NCBI GenBank assembly: GCA_934646185.1
Contig: CAKUEH010000032.1
Span: 1 to 29,137 of the forward strand
From: an uncultured Oscillospiraceae bacterium
GTDB taxonomy: Bacteria; Bacillota; Clostridia; Oscillospirales; Oscillospiraceae
Direction: 5' to 3'
Length of the DNA: 29,137 nt
Positions 1 through 6,792 of this stretch are shown one piece after another. Numbering within the stretch: the first letter of the stretch is position 1; the number at the start of each line of letters is the position of its first letter. A program made the translations under genes and the position numbers. The notes beneath the pieces were generated by a model that was not told the origin of the DNA, did not search any database, and saw nothing but the letters and a program-made list of their open reading frames with translations.

Positions 1-231
1 GTCACCGCCGTCTGCCCCGGCCCCATGAAGACCGAGTTCTTCGACGCCGCGGGCGACCACGACCTGTTCGGCAATATCCCCTGGTGCGACCCGGTCAAGG
101 TCGTTGCCGGGACGATCCGGGCAGCGAAAAAGGGCCGGACGTTCTACACGCCGACCGCATTCAACAAGTTCTATCGCTTCGTGGCCAAGATCCTGCCCAT
201 GAAGTGGATGATAAAGGCAACAAGAGTTTGA
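1..231 (+). CDS. Short-chain dehydrogenase/reductase (SDR), C-terminal part
   Basis: The frame is open from base 1, so the N-terminus lies outside the window. About 76 residues remain. They begin VTAVCPGPMKTEFFD, the usual SDR segment after the catalytic Tyr-x-x-x-Lys helix, where the PG-x-(V/M)-x-T loop closes over the NAD(P) nicotinamide. The tail contains a basic helix, AAKKGRTFYTP, and ends KWMIKATRV, resembling the C-terminus of classical SDRs annotated as cell-shape or ketoreductase-like oxidoreductases. The substrate cannot be told. It ends 42 bp before tmRNA on the same strand. A 7-bp hairpin (251-268, TTTT loop) lies between them but has no U-tract, so it is a weak terminator at best. 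Confidence 0.85.
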   Translation, partial: VTAVCPGPMKTEFFDAAGDHDLFGNIPWCDPVKVVAGTIRAAKKGRTFYTPTAFNKFYRFVAKILPMKWMIKATRV

Positions 232-273
232 TTCAGGTTTCCAGCGATCCGCAGCGGTTTTCCGCTGCCATAT

Positions 274-622
274 GGGGCTGCACTGGTTTCGACGGGGGCA
301 GTGAGGCTGGATAAGCGGGCGGAGGCGCCTGGCCTCCATAAAACGGGCAATTTTTCTAAATTAACTGACAACACTTACGTTGCTCAGGCTGCCTAATTAG
401 GCAACCCGTCCTCCCCGGAAGGGCCACGAGCCGGGCTTGGGCGTGATCTAGTGGCGTCCGTGAACGCAGTAAGCTTTGCCTGCGTCATGCATCATGAAGC
501 TACCAAGGCGCGTAGAGTGTCTGCTCCCGCCGCGCCGAGGGAATGTAAATAACAGACTGCGCCCGGAGAAAGTCCAGTCAAGTTGCTTTCGGACAGGGGT
601 TCGATTCCCCTCAGCTCCACCA
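274..622 (+). ncRNA. ssrA: transfer-messenger RNA (tmRNA)
   Basis: tmRNA rescues stalled ribosomes and adds a degradation tag. The 5' end GGGGCUG pairs over 7 bp with 612-618, and ACCA follows at 619-622. The conserved GCACTGGTTTCGACGGG start and the T-arm ACAGGGGTTCGATTCCCCT are both present. The tag frame ends at the TAA at 394-396 and reads ...LTDNTYVAQAA. The resume codon is not certain: AAA at 358 or a codon just before it is possible, giving KLTDNTYVAQAA. The AA terminus fits ClpXP recognition. The 349-nt length is normal for one-piece tmRNA. I saw no convincing promoter in the 42-bp gap to the dehydrogenase, so it may lie inside that gene. Confidence 0.97.
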
Positions 623-625
623 TGT

Positions 626-653
626 AAAAAGCCACCCTGCGGGGTGGCTTTTT
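626..653 (+). terminator. Intrinsic terminator of tmRNA
   Basis: The stem GCCACCC/GGGTGGC is extended by A5/T5 arms and ends in a T tract. It starts 4 nt after the tmRNA CCA end. Confidence 0.9.
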
Positions 654-740
654 GCATGCGAAGCGCAGCGGGCTTTGCGCAGCAAAGCCCTGCGATGCGG
701 CACGGAGCCGGCGAAGCTGGCGGAGTATTCCCCTCCCCTG

Positions 741-816
741 CTCAGAAATGACCTTTGGATGTCAGGCAGCATCGTCTTTCTTCGTTCAAATTCGTGACCG
801 CTCCGCTGGGTCACGA
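741..816. repeat. Copy 1 of a tRNA-linked structured repeat
   Basis: Bases 741-765 match 26553-26577, directly after tRNA-Leu, at all 25 positions. A second shared block, GTCTTTCTTCGTT, lies at 774-786 (also 26613-26625). A hairpin follows: 7-bp arms TCGTGAC/GTCACGA (792-798, 810-816) around the loop CGCTCCGCTGG. The other copy has a nearly identical loop but different, still complementary arms. In the tRNA-Leu copy the first part forms a terminator. Here the right arm is incomplete, so this copy looks degenerate. Nothing coding is seen in 654-864. Confidence 0.7.
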
Positions 817-864
817 GTTTGCTTTTAACGGGATATGGAACCGGCGGGGCAGCAGGCTTGCTTG

Positions 865-893
865 TTGCACGGCGCTTTTGTGCATGATATAAT
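865..893 (+). promoter_or_regulatory. Sigma-A promoter of the hypothetical gene at 930
   Basis: -35 TTGCAC (865-870), 17-bp spacer, perfect -10 TATAAT (888-893). The expected start site is near 900, with the GGAGGGG ribosome site about 20 nt further on. Confidence 0.8.
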
Positions 894-929
894 GAATTTT
901 TAAACAATATACATTTTCGGAGGGGTACG

Positions 930-1445
930 ATGATTTATCACGGTTCTTGCATTCCCGGGCTGCACACGATCAAGGCAAATTCAAAATCGCATACTACCGG
1001 AAAATCGGTCGCCTATTTCAGCGAGGACCGGTGCTATGCGCTGGTCTGCTGCAGAAGCATGTCCGAAAATTATGTCATGATGGGCATCGGTGCGGACGGC
1101 AGACAGCACTATCTTGAGCGGTTTCCAAATCAGCTGGAGACCCTCTATCAAGGCCGGCAGGGCTATATCTATTCTCTTGACGCGGCGGATGGTATGACGC
1201 GCGGGAAAGGGCACTCCTGGGAGAGCGACCGCGACGTTCCCGTATCGCAGTGCGAAAGCATTGCCGATGTATACCGTGAAATTCTGCGGGAAGAATCGCT
1301 GGGCAATGTCGTCATTCACAGATATTCCGAGATAGATCCGGCAAAGCAGAAGGACTACGCAAATTATATCCGGGACCATCTTACGGATGAAGGGGCGGAC
1401 ATGGAAAATTTCTACCGCCTTCACTTTTCGTCCTTATGGGATTGA
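930..1445 (+). CDS. Conserved hypothetical protein (171 aa)
   Basis: The ATG at 930 is preceded by GGAGGGG with good spacing and by a strong promoter. The soluble 171-residue protein starts MIYHGSCIPGLHTIKANS and continues with a short glycine-bearing loop and SVAYFSEDRCYALV. I remember clostridial hypothetical proteins with the same opening (IYHGS.IPGL..L..., then a line ending in Y.S......A). The opening also recalls the first strand and loop of ADP-ribosyltransferase-like folds such as DUF3990 or Arr, but I cannot point to a full catalytic triad, so no activity is claimed. No signal peptide or membrane segment is seen. It stands alone between tmRNA and a convergent regulator. Confidence 0.8.
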   Translation: MIYHGSCIPGLHTIKANSKSHTTGKSVAYFSEDRCYALVCCRSMSENYVMMGIGADGRQHYLERFPNQLETLYQGRQGYIYSLDAADGMTRGKGHSWESDRDVPVSQCESIADVYREILREESLGNVVIHRYSEIDPAKQKDYANYIRDHLTDEGADMENFYRLHFSSLWD

Positions 1446-1550
1446 CCGCTCCCATCGGAAGCGATCTCGCCAACTTAAGACCTGTGCATTTGTCCTATCC
1501 GAAAAAACAGACGCGGTTTGCAGGGGCGGGGCCGTGCAGATTATGCGGCG

Positions 1551-2411
1551 CTACAGCTTGAGCTGACGGGCGGCGCATTCGTAGGCGGTTTTGTAGTCCT
1601 GCAGCTCGCGGGCGGCGAGCTCCATGGTCTGCAGCAGCTCCCGTTCGAGCAGCTTCGGCAGCGGGCCTGCCCGTTCGGCCCGCCGCAGCGCGGTCATGGC
1701 CTCCGCAAACCGGCCGGAGGCCACCGCGAGCCGCGCCTGCAGGATCCGGTATTCTGCCAGATCCTCCTCCGGCGGCTCGGGAAGCGCGCGAAGCCCCGCC
1801 GAAGCCTCGGCGGTCTTCCCGCGCTCGAGCTGATAGCGGGCCGCCGTCAGGTGATACCGGACGCGAACCGGCTGCGCGGCATAGGTCTGCCAGTAGTCCG
1901 AAAAGGCGGCTTCCTCCTGCCCCGGCTCCGCATGCTGCGCGCACCGGATCAGTATCTCCCGCAGGTGCAGCGCGAGCTGCGCGCTTTCGTATACGCTCCC
2001 GGCGTTCCACGCGAGTCCCCGCTGCGCCAGATGGCGCGCCGTGTCGAACCGCTCGGCCTCCAGCGCCCGCTGCGCGCACTGCGCCGCGGCCATGGCCAGC
2101 GCCAGCGCCTGCTCGTCGTCCGGCGCATGCTCCGGCGCAAGCTCGAGACAGGCTGCATACTCGCCGCTTTTTAAAAGCGCCCGCAGTCTCTGCGTGCGCC
2201 CGGCCTCCGCCTCCTCCTGCTCGTTTGCCAGCAGCCACGAGAGCCGGACGTTCAGCACCGACGCCAGATATTCCAGCGTCCCGACCGACGGCGAGGCCAG
2301 ATCGTTTTCGATCTGCGAGAGCATATTCCGCGTGATGCGGTCGCCCACGACCTGCGACTGCGTCATGCCGCGCGCGAGCCGCGTCTGCTTGAGCTTCTGT
2401 CCGAGCGTCAT
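1551..2411 (-). CDS. XRE-family transcriptional regulator with TPR-like C-terminal region
   Basis: The 286-residue protein has an N-terminal HTH_3 domain (about residues 5-60; GMTQSQVVGDRITRNMLSQIE is followed by SPSVGTLEYLASVLNV). The rest is alanine-rich and helical with TPR-like pairs (about residues 75-280). This layout resembles Rgg/PlcR/PrgX-type and other TPR regulators, in which the C-terminal superhelix binds a peptide or partner. No adjacent small peptide gene is evident. The ATG at 2411 follows GGAGGCGATACA. It is divergent from the amidohydrolase, with promoters for both in the 147-bp gap, so it may control that gene. A perfect palindrome in its own leader suggests autoregulation. 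The ligand is unknown. Confidence 0.88.
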   Translation of the reverse strand: MTLGQKLKQTRLARGMTQSQVVGDRITRNMLSQIENDLASPSVGTLEYLASVLNVRLSWLLANEQEEAEAGRTQRLRALLKSGEYAACLELAPEHAPDDEQALALAMAAAQCAQRALEAERFDTARHLAQRGLAWNAGSVYESAQLALHLREILIRCAQHAEPGQEEAAFSDYWQTYAAQPVRVRYHLTAARYQLERGKTAEASAGLRALPEPPEEDLAEYRILQARLAVASGRFAEAMTALRRAERAGPLPKLLERELLQTMELAARELQDYKTAYECAARQLKL

Positions 2412-2426
2412 TGTATCGCCTCCTGC

Positions 2427-2479
2427 GTAAATGTCATTTACTCTGCATGCATTCTATCATATTGCATGCCGGGCTGCAA
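2427..2479 (-). promoter_or_regulatory. Promoter and candidate operator of the XRE/TPR regulator
   Basis: On the minus strand: -35 TTGCAG (2474-2479), 17-bp spacer, -10 TAGAAT (2451-2456). A perfect 7-1-7 palindrome, GTAAATGTCATTTAC (2427-2441), lies just past the expected start site, where a bound dimer would block transcription. GCATGC inverted half-sites at 2445-2450 and 2464-2469 flank the -10. Confidence 0.65.
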
Positions 2480-2497
2480 GCGGCATCGCATAAAAGG

Positions 2498-2525
2498 TTG
2501 ATTTTCCGCGCGCACATGATAAAAT
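2498..2525 (+). promoter_or_regulatory. Promoter of the amidohydrolase gene
   Basis: -35 TTGATT (2498-2503), 16-bp spacer, -10 TAAAAT (2520-2525), 33 bp before the chosen ATG. Confidence 0.6.
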
Positions 2526-2558
2526 AGAGACATCTGAACGAAAAGGATGGTTTCCGCC

Positions 2559-3914
2559 ATGCAGCGACTTCTGATCCGCAATATCAAGACTCTCGTCTCC
2601 TGCGACGAACAGGATACCGTATACGAAAACGTCGATCTCTACGCCGAGGACGGCGTGATCCGCGCCATCGGCCCAAACCTCGAGAAACAGTCGGACGACA
2701 TTCTGGACGCGAGCCATATGCTCTGCTATCCGGGCCTTGTCAACACGCACCATCATCTGTATCAGCAGTTTTCCCGCAATCTGCCGCAGGTGCAGAACAT
2801 GGAGCTGTTCGACTGGCTGAAGACGCTCTATGAGATCTGGAAGAATCTCGACGCGGACGTCGTCCGCCTGTCGAGCCTGACCGGCATGGGCGAGCTCATG
2901 AAGCACGGCTGCACGACCTGCTTTGACCATCACTACGTCTTCCCCGCGGGCGCGGGCGATCTGATCGGCACGCAGTTTGCCGCCGCGTCGGAGCTCGGCA
3001 TGCGCATGCACTGCTCGCGCGGCTCCATGGATCTGTCCGTCAAGGACGGCGGTCTGCCGCCCGATTCCGTCGTGCAGACGGTCGACGAGATCATGGCCGA
3101 TTCCGCCCGTCTCATCGAAGCCTATCACGATCCCTCGTTCGGCTCCATGCGGCAGGTCGCGCTTGCGCCGTGCTCGCCGTTCTCCGTCTCGGCGGAGCTG
3201 CTGCGGCAGAGCGCCATTCTCGCGCGGCAGTACCATGTCCGCCTGCACACACACCTGTGCGAGACGAAGGACGAGGAACATTACATGCTCGCGCGCGAGG
3301 GCATGCGCCCGCTGGCGTTCATGCAGACGCTCGGCTGGGTCGGCCCGGACGTGTGGTACGCACACGGCATCCACTTCAACGACGAGGAGCTGAAGCTCCT
3401 GGCCGAAACGGGCACCGGCGTGTGCCACTGCCCGGCAAGCAACATGAAGCTCTCCTCCGGCATCGCGCGCATCCCGGACATGCTGCGCCTCGGCGTGCCG
3501 GTCGGCCTCGGCGTCGACGGCTCCGCGTCCAACGACGGCTCGAGCCTCATGGAGGAGCTGCGCACGGCGTTTTTGCTGCACCGGCTCAATTCCAGCCGCG
3601 AGGCGCCCTCGGGCTATGACTTTTTGAAGATCGCCACGCGCGGCAGCGCGCGGCTGCTCGGCCGCAGCGACATCGGACAGCTCGCCGCGGGCAAATGTTG
3701 CGACCTGTTTTTGATCGACAGCCGCCGGATGGAGCTCGTCGGGGCCTGCTATGATCCGAAGTCCGTCCTCGCCACCGTCGGCGTGCGCGGCCCGGTCGAT
3801 TATACGGTCGTAAACGGCAAAATCACCGTCCGTGAGGGCCGTCTTGCCTGTGTCAACGAAGAGAAGCTCGCCCGCGACGCGCAGGCGAAATGCACGGAGT
3901 ATCTGGCAAAATAA
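2559..3914 (+). CDS. 8-oxoguanine deaminase-like amidohydrolase (AtzB/TrzN-type)
   Basis: This is a metal-dependent hydrolase of the amidohydrolase superfamily, 451 aa, a normal length. Residues 62-67 (NTHHHL) hold the first metal HxH motif. Later come HLHTHLCET (metal His and the Glu that protonates ring nitrogen), WYAHGIHFNDEE (metal His region) and GVDGSASND (metal Asp). The stretch PQVQNMELFDWL and the final NGKITVREGRL fit the 8-oxoguanine deaminase / hydroxyatrazine ethylaminohydrolase group. It likely deaminates a purine or related ring in the cytoplasm. The ATG at 2559 is preferred over 2547 because AAAGGATGG (2542-2550) sits 8 nt before it. The exact substrate (8-oxoguanine, guanine or other) is inference. 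Confidence 0.88.
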   Translation: MQRLLIRNIKTLVSCDEQDTVYENVDLYAEDGVIRAIGPNLEKQSDDILDASHMLCYPGLVNTHHHLYQQFSRNLPQVQNMELFDWLKTLYEIWKNLDADVVRLSSLTGMGELMKHGCTTCFDHHYVFPAGAGDLIGTQFAAASELGMRMHCSRGSMDLSVKDGGLPPDSVVQTVDEIMADSARLIEAYHDPSFGSMRQVALAPCSPFSVSAELLRQSAILARQYHVRLHTHLCETKDEEHYMLAREGMRPLAFMQTLGWVGPDVWYAHGIHFNDEELKLLAETGTGVCHCPASNMKLSSGIARIPDMLRLGVPVGLGVDGSASNDGSSLMEELRTAFLLHRLNSSREAPSGYDFLKIATRGSARLLGRSDIGQLAAGKCCDLFLIDSRRMELVGACYDPKSVLATVGVRGPVDYTVVNGKITVREGRLACVNEEKLARDAQAKCTEYLAK

Positions 3915-3930
3915 AAACGAATCGGTATAT

Positions 3931-3973
3931 CCTCCCTGCCGCATGCAAATGCTACGGCGGGGAGGAGTTTTTT
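3931..3973 (+). terminator. Terminator hairpin whose right arm is the next gene's Shine-Dalgarno
   Basis: An 11-bp stem (3931-3941 with 3955-3965, one G-U pair) is followed by AG and six Ts ending at the ATG of the DUF421 gene. The right arm contains GGGGAGG, the ribosome site of that gene. The same hairpin can therefore stop transcription from the amidohydrolase and hide the start signal of the next gene. Confidence 0.8.
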
Positions 3974-4654
3974 ATGCTGATTTCACTCATTCGCGCCGTG
4001 ATCTTATATCTGGCGCTGATCCTCGTCGTCCGGCTCATGGGCAAGCGGCAGCTGGGTGAGATGGAGCCGATGGAATTCGTCGTGACGATGCTGATCGCGA
4101 ATCTGGCCGCCGTGCCGATGCAGGAGACGGGCACGCCGCTTCTGGCTGGGCTGCTGCCGATCCTGGTCGTTCTGAGCGTGGAGCTGGTTTTGTCCGTGCT
4201 GACGTACCGAAGCGTGGGAATGCGGCGGTTTCTTTGCGGCAAGCCGGTCATTCTGATCGAAAACGGACGGCTTTTGCAGCAGAATCTCAAAAAAACGCGC
4301 GTCAACACCGACGAGCTGACGGAGTATCTGCGCATTCAGGGCGTGACCGATCTTTCGCAGGTGCAGTATGCGATCCTGGAGACGAGCGGCGCGATCTCGA
4401 CGTTTCTCTATCCGAAATACGAACCGGCGCCCGCCAAGGACGCCGGGGTGCAGGTAAGCGGGCGGAAGCTGCCCGTCACGGTCATTGCCTCCGGAAAGCT
4501 GCTGCGGCAGAATCTGCCGCTTCTGGGCCGGGATGAGGCGTGGGTGCAGGAGGTTCTGAAGGGCTACAACTGCCGCGTGCAGGACGTGTATCTGCTCACG
4601 AGCGAGCCGGGCGGCAAGCTGTATTTTGCCGCCATGCGGGAGGACGAGGCATGA
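3974..4654 (+). CDS. DUF421 (YetF-type) membrane protein
   Basis: The 226-aa protein has N-terminal membrane helices (about residues 1-20, 38-52 and 58-80), then a soluble domain with the family pattern GKPVILIENGRLLQQNLKKTRVNTDEL and LRIQGVTDLSQVQYAILETSG. DUF421 proteins such as B. subtilis YetF are membrane proteins of poorly known role; the soluble domain is known from structure. The ATG at 3974 is chosen because GGAGGAG lies 7 nt before it and the helix starts at once (MLISLIRAVILY). A longer in-frame start at 3890 would overlap the amidohydrolase and is unlikely. The stop overlaps the DUF4363 start by 4 nt (ATGA), so the two are translationally coupled. Confidence 0.9.
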   Translation: MLISLIRAVILYLALILVVRLMGKRQLGEMEPMEFVVTMLIANLAAVPMQETGTPLLAGLLPILVVLSVELVLSVLTYRSVGMRRFLCGKPVILIENGRLLQQNLKKTRVNTDELTEYLRIQGVTDLSQVQYAILETSGAISTFLYPKYEPAPAKDAGVQVSGRKLPVTVIASGKLLRQNLPLLGRDEAWVQEVLKGYNCRVQDVYLLTSEPGGKLYFAAMREDEA

Positions 4655-5031
4655 AGCATATTCTGATCGCGTGTCTCGTGTTTGCGCTCTGCCTCGCCGT
4701 GGGGCTGTTTTCCCTGTTTTATGTGCGCGCGTCCGGCGAACAGACCGTCGCGCTTCTGGAACGTTCCATCCGGCAGGCGGAAACAGAGCAGTACTCCGCG
4801 GCCGCGGAGTCTTTGCAGCAGGCAAAGGCGCTCTGGGAGGGCCGCGAGACCATCCTCGGCATTTTCCTGCACCACGAGGAGGTCGACGAGATCCTGGCTC
4901 TGTTTGCGCAGCTGGAGGAGTTTATCAAGCTGGAGGATCTGGACGATTACCTTGCCGCCTGCGGCGAGCTCACCGCCCGTCTGGAGCACGTCCGCCGTAT
5001 GGAGCTGCCGACGATCGAAAACGTGATGTAA
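4651..5031 (+). CDS. DUF4363 family protein
   Basis: A 126-aa protein with one N-terminal hydrophobic helix (residues 3-23, ILIACLVFALCLAVGLFSLF) and a soluble, acidic, helical remainder (ERSIRQAETEQYSAAAESLQQAKALW, then HHEEVDEILALFAQLEEFIKLED). This is the DUF4363 pattern, usually found beside DUF421 in Clostridia. It is probably anchored with its helical domain outside the cytoplasm, acting with the upstream DUF421 protein. The role is unknown. The start overlaps the upstream stop (ATGA). A strong hairpin terminator follows within 11 bp and ends the unit. Confidence 0.85.
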   Translation: MKHILIACLVFALCLAVGLFSLFYVRASGEQTVALLERSIRQAETEQYSAAAESLQQAKALWEGRETILGIFLHHEEVDEILALFAQLEEFIKLEDLDDYLAACGELTARLEHVRRMELPTIENVM

Positions 5032-5041
5032 CCGCACTTTT

Positions 5042-5086
5042 AAGGCTCCCCTTGCCATGCTCTGCATGGCAAGGGGAGCCTTTTCC
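5042..5086 (+). terminator. Terminator of the DUF421/DUF4363 unit; AGGCTCCCC repeat family
   Basis: A perfect 19-bp inverted repeat (5042-5060 with 5064-5082) with a 3-nt loop and a T tract. Its arm AAGGCTCCCCTTG is shared with the larger palindromic elements at 8481 and 16650, so it is a minimal member of that family. It lies 10 bp from the convergent phosphopantetheinyl transferase gene and may terminate both. Confidence 0.85.
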
Positions 5087-5095
5087 GTATACGGT

Positions 5096-5638
5096 TCACA
5101 GCGCCTGCGTGCGTATCTCTGCCGGGGCGGCGGTGCAGACGCAGGCGGAGCAGCCTGTGAGCAGCGGCAGCAGCCGCAGGCTGACGCCCGGAATGGACGG
5201 AAAGCCGCCCGTCTCCGAGACGGTGCAGACCGTCTCCAGACCGGAAAGCCCTTCACCGGTATATTTGAGATAGCTCTCCTTGGCGCACCAGAGGTCAAAA
5301 AAGGGCGCATAGCCGGTCTGTTCCAGAAAGATCCGCTCCGCCGGGGCAAAAAAGCGGCGCACGAGCGCCTGCATCTGACAGGCGCGGTGCTGCTGCACGT
5401 CGAGCCCGACCGGCGCGTCGGAAAACGCGCAGAGCCAGTGCGCGCCGCTGTGCGAAATGCTGAAGTGCAGCTGCGGCGCATCCGCAAAATATGGCTTTCC
5501 GTGTTCGCCGGACGCAAGCGTCAGCTCCGTCAGGCTGGGCACGTACAACTGCGCCGCCTGCCGCAGCAGCCGGTGCGACGCGCCGGGGCTGCGGTCATAG
5601 GCGGAAGCGTAGATCGTGACGCGCTGCGGCTCAGTCAT
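5096..5638 (-). CDS. 4'-phosphopantetheinyl transferase, Sfp-type
   Basis: It transfers phosphopantetheine from CoA to a serine of carrier proteins. Motifs in order: GKPYF (residues 47-51), FSISHSG (59-65), VGLDV (77-81, with the Mg-binding Asp80) and FDLWCAKESYLKYTGEG (114-130, with Glu121 and Lys125). At 180 aa it is shorter than Sfp (about 220), and the N-terminal half is reduced. No polyketide, peptide-synthetase or acyl-carrier gene is in the window, so the client is unknown. The ATG at 5638 overlaps the stop of the upstream zinc-ribbon gene by 8 nt, so the two are co-transcribed from the promoter at 5893-5921. Confidence 0.9.
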   Translation of the reverse strand: MTEPQRVTIYASAYDRSPGASHRLLRQAAQLYVPSLTELTLASGEHGKPYFADAPQLHFSISHSGAHWLCAFSDAPVGLDVQQHRACQMQALVRRFFAPAERIFLEQTGYAPFFDLWCAKESYLKYTGEGLSGLETVCTVSETGGFPSIPGVSLRLLPLLTGCSACVCTAAPAEIRTQAL

Positions 5639-5855
5639 TCGGCGTGTCGGTCAGGACCTTGCCGATGTTCCACAGATGCGCCGCGCGCTGGGCCGCGTCC
5701 AGCCGCTCCGCGTCGCGCTCATAGCGGATCTCCGCCGTGTGCGCGCCGCAGTCGAGACAGGCCGCGTAAAAGCACCAGCCGTTTTCCTCTTCCATCAGTC
5801 CCGCGCCGCCGCAGATGGGGCACTCCTGCAATTCGATCTGTTCATAAAGCTCCAT
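5631..5855 (-). CDS. Small zinc-ribbon protein, Lar-like
   Basis: A 74-aa protein with CPICGG near residue 12 and CLDCG near residue 34, a four-cysteine zinc ribbon followed by a charged helix ending AAHLWNIGKV. The pattern recalls the Lar restriction-alleviation family and related phage or host ribbons (C-P-x-C-G-x, then W-N). That function is not shown here. The ATG at 5855 follows GGAGAGCGAACAAC, and a strong promoter lies 38 bp upstream. It is first in a two-gene unit with the phosphopantetheinyl transferase. Confidence 0.75.
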   Translation of the reverse strand: MELYEQIELQECPICGGAGLMEEENGWCFYAACLDCGAHTAEIRYERDAERLDAAQRAAHLWNIGKVLTDTPND

Positions 5856-5892
5856 GTTGTTCGCTCTCCTGTTTTGTTTGGATTCTCTGACC

Positions 5893-5921
5893 AGTATAGT
5901 GCAGCTTTTCCGCCGCGTCAA
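5893..5921 (-). promoter_or_regulatory. Leftward promoter for zinc-ribbon / phosphopantetheinyl transferase unit
   Basis: On the minus strand: -35 TTGACG (5916-5921), 17-bp spacer, -10 TATACT (5893-5898). Confidence 0.8.
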
Positions 5922-5933
5922 CCAAAACCGTGC

Positions 5934-5963
5934 TTGACGGACAACGCACGGTGCCGTTATACT
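5934..5963 (+). promoter_or_regulatory. Rightward promoter for the HAD hydrolase
   Basis: -35 TTGACG (5934-5939), 18-bp spacer, -10 TATACT (5958-5963). It is back to back with the leftward promoter and uses the same -35 and -10 hexamers. Confidence 0.8.
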
Positions 5964-5990
5964 GAGAAAAAACAGAAAGGCAGGCGCGGC

Positions 5991-6701
5991 ATGGACAGGC
6001 TTACGATCTTTTTTGACCTTGACGATACGCTCTACGACCGCATTGTTCCCTATGCGCAGGCGTTTACTCAGTTCTTCGGCGGGAAGTACACACAGAAGCT
6101 GCCGCAGGCGTTCGACGCGGTCATTCACCGCGGCTACGAGGTGTTTGCAGACGCGCACACCGGGAAAATCACCATGGACGCCATGCACATCTACCGGCAC
6201 CAAACGGGTCTGGCGGACACCGGCATCTCCATCACGCCGGACGAGGCGCTGCGCTTTCAGGCGCTCTATGCCGAACGTCAGCGACACATCGCGCTGAGCG
6301 ATACGATGCGGCAGGTGCTGGACGTGTGCAGGGCGCGCTTTGCCGCCGTCGGCGTCATTACGAACGGCGGCGTCGATTCGCAGACCGGGAAGCTCAAAAG
6401 CCTCGGCATGGAACGCTGGGCAGCGCCGCAGCTCATCTTCATTTCCGACGCCGTCGGCGTGATGAAGCCTGCGCCGGAGATCTTCCGCATGGCGCAGACG
6501 GCCGCCGGAGGCGGCCCGTGTTTGTTCGTGGGCGATTCCTGTTCGCAGGACATCGCCGGAGCCGCCGCCTGCGGCTGGCAGACGATCTGGATGAACCGCC
6601 GCGGCGAAGCGCCGGGAGACATCCGCCCCGATCACACGGTCACGAGCGAACAGGCGCTGCTCAGCTGCCTGCAGGCGCTTGCAGACGCCGCTCAAAGCTG
6701 A
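5991..6701 (+). CDS. HAD-superfamily hydrolase, subfamily IA
   Basis: A phosphatase-type protein of 236 aa. Motif I is FFDLDDTLYD (nucleophile Asp9 and Asp11). An alpha-helical cap follows (about residues 20-90). Motif II is VITNGG, motif III is the Lys of VMKPAPEIF, and motif IV is FVGDSCSQDIAGA. This set fits YjjG/pyrimidine-nucleotidase-like and other general house-cleaning phosphatases. The substrate cannot be told from sequence. The ATG at 5991 is chosen from the AGAAAGG site about 10 nt before it and the promoter at 5934. It is monocistronic, ended by the hairpin at 6706. Confidence 0.9.
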   Translation: MDRLTIFFDLDDTLYDRIVPYAQAFTQFFGGKYTQKLPQAFDAVIHRGYEVFADAHTGKITMDAMHIYRHQTGLADTGISITPDEALRFQALYAERQRHIALSDTMRQVLDVCRARFAAVGVITNGGVDSQTGKLKSLGMERWAAPQLIFISDAVGVMKPAPEIFRMAQTAAGGGPCLFVGDSCSQDIAGAAACGWQTIWMNRRGEAPGDIRPDHTVTSEQALLSCLQALADAAQS

Positions 6702-6705
6702 CACT

Positions 6706-6738
6706 GCCCCGGACAGGCATGCCTGTCCGGGGCTTTCT
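6706..6738 (+). terminator. Terminator of the HAD gene
   Basis: A 13-bp palindromic stem (6706-6718 with 6721-6733) followed by a short T-rich tail. Confidence 0.8.
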
Positions 6739-6743
6739 GCTGT

Positions 6744-6777
6744 AAAAAACCCGGCCGCGGAGAGCTCCGCTGCCGGG
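6744..6777 (-). terminator. Terminator of the DegV gene
   Basis: On the minus strand, a 13-bp stem with one mismatch (6765-6777 with 6750-6762) is followed by six Us (6744-6749). Confidence 0.85.
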
Positions 6778-6792
6778 TGCTTGAGGGTAAAC

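Noticed and set aside
448..907. Small frames over tmRNA and its flank
   Set aside because: They overlap the tmRNA structure or the structured repeat; similar spurious proteins arise wherever this repeat occurs.
2457..3944. Long minus-strand frame opposite the amidohydrolase
   Set aside because: The plus strand codes a protein with all amidohydrolase metal motifs; the antisense frame has no recognisable content.
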